Source of the DNA: an uncultured Bacillota bacterium
GTDB lineage: Bacteria; Bacillota; Clostridia; Peptostreptococcales; Anaerovoracaceae
Assembly: GCA_949287115.1 (NCBI GenBank)
Contig: CASEFF010000058.1
Location: forward strand, 1 to 6,229
Length of the DNA: 6,229 nucleotides
Direction of reading: 5' to 3'
Under the pieces are notes generated by a model. The model saw only the letters and a list, made by a program, of their open reading frames with translations, searched no databases and had not been told where the DNA came from. The first letter of the stretch is position 1. Each line of letters begins with the position of its first letter. Both the position numbers and the translations under genes were made by a program. This document shows, one piece after another, positions 5,976-6,229 of this stretch.

Positions 5976-6004
5976 TTGACAACGTCACTTTGAAACGGTA
6001 TAAT
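5976..6004 (+). promoter_or_regulatory. Consensus sigma-A promoter of the tRNA-Lys gene
   Basis: TTGACA (5976-5981) and TATAAT (5999-6004) are separated by exactly 17 bases, a full consensus match. An AT-rich tract lies immediately upstream. Transcription should begin near 6011, giving a leader of about 47 bases before the mature tRNA, to be removed by RNase P. The leader holds a possible 5-bp stem, CGGCG (6018-6022) with CGCCG (6035-6039). This fits the strong, constitutive expression expected of a tRNA gene. Confidence 0.95.
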
Positions 6005-6057
6005 TTACTCTGCTTGACGGCGATAGGAACAGAGCGCCGACGAGACTATAACGATGA

Positions 6058-6133
6058 GCGCCATTAGCTCAGCTGGCAGAGCACCTGACTCTTAATCAGG
6101 GTGTCCGGGGTTCGATCCCCCGATGGCGTACCA
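6058..6133 (+). tRNA. tRNA-Lys with anticodon CTT
   Basis: The full cloverleaf can be folded by eye over 76 bases. It has an acceptor stem GCGCCAT (6058-6064) with ATGGCGT (6123-6129); D stem GCTC/GAGC; anticodon stem CCTGA/TCAGG with loop CTCTTAA, giving anticodon CTT (6091-6093), which reads AAG lysine codons; a five-base variable loop; T stem CGGGG/CCCCG with loop TTCGATC; discriminator A (6130); and an encoded CCA (6131-6133). A73 and the central U of the anticodon are known lysine identity elements. The only irregularity is a G-U wobble at the terminal acceptor pair (1-72), where G-C is usual. It has its own promoter and terminator and stands alone in this window. Confidence 0.97.
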
Positions 6134-6136
6134 ATG

Positions 6137-6177
6137 AAAACCCTTGAAATTTCAACGTTTCAAGGGTTTTTACTTTT
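6137..6177 (+). terminator. Intrinsic terminator of the tRNA-Lys transcript
   Basis: A perfect 13-bp stem, AAAACCCTTGAAA (6137-6149) with TTTCAAGGGTTTT (6158-6170), encloses an 8-base loop and runs into a T-rich tract (6167-6177). It begins three bases after the encoded CCA. The 5' arm plus loop also contains a 12-base palindrome TTGAAATTTCAA (6144-6155) that could form a competing smaller hairpin. The flanking A run makes weak termination on the other strand possible. Confidence 0.93.
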
Positions 6178-6229
6178 CCGAAAAACACCAAAAACTTTTG
6201 CTGTTTCCACACATTTTCCACCCTATAAT
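6178..6229. other. Non-coding tail of the window
   Basis: Fifty-two AT-rich bases follow the terminator and I see no gene in them. TATAAT occupies the last six bases (6224-6229), which could be a -10 box of a gene to the right, but no -35 sits at a usual distance. TTTCCAC occurs twice here (6204-6210 and 6214-6220, the latter as TTTTCCACC). Confidence 0.4.

Noticed and set aside
6198..6229. Possible promoter or DnaA-box-like TTTCCACA/TTTTCCACC pair at the right edge
   Set aside because: TATAAT at 6224 has no -35 at 16-18 bases, and the TTTCCAC motifs match the DnaA box TTATCCACA at only about 7 of 9 positions, with no cluster in view.

Overview
The window looks like a chromosomal segment from a moderately GC-rich member of the Bacillota, most likely class Clostridia. 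This is inferred from four things: strong GGAGG-type ribosome binding sites, near-consensus sigma-A promoters, a tRNA gene with encoded CCA and a Clostridia-type tRNA-Lys sequence, and envelope proteins of kinds common in Clostridia (a UPF0182 membrane protein and a zinc-ribbon membrane protein). Frequent ATA (Ile) and AGG/AGA (Arg) codons fit as well. No genus can be named from the sequence alone.

Layout: three genes lie on the minus strand and probably form one transcription unit, read from right to left. A sigma-A promoter (5719-5747) drives a 331-residue single-pass membrane protein with an acidic, Tyr/Gly-rich tail (4645-5640). After 19 bases comes a 1136-residue protein (1215-4625) with an N-terminal zinc ribbon, a very long charged helix, a disordered middle, one membrane span and an exported C-terminal domain of about 200 residues. 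After another 72 bases comes a UPF0182-family multi-pass membrane protein, which starts at TTG (1142) and runs off the left edge; only its first 380 residues are here. No terminator is visible between the three genes.

To the right is a gene-free spacer of about 420 bases containing two divergent promoters. The plus-strand promoter is an exact consensus (TTGACA, 17 bases, TATAAT) and drives a single tRNA-Lys(CTT) gene (6058-6133), followed at once by a strong intrinsic terminator. The last 50 bases hold nothing I can support.

All three minus-strand products are membrane proteins, and two of them have large, low-complexity, highly charged regions predicted to face the cytoplasm. The most plausible reading is a cell-envelope complex of unknown function: the zinc-ribbon protein as a long rod-like cytoplasmic scaffold tethered to the membrane, with the UPF0182 protein as the large integral-membrane partner. 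This is inference from co-location and architecture; no enzymatic activity is evident in any of the three. The most interesting details are a near-regular 8-residue charged repeat in the rod, a series of Asp-x-Thr-x-Val type motifs that resemble Ser/Thr-kinase/FHA sites, and a palindrome centred on the predicted start point of the operon transcript.
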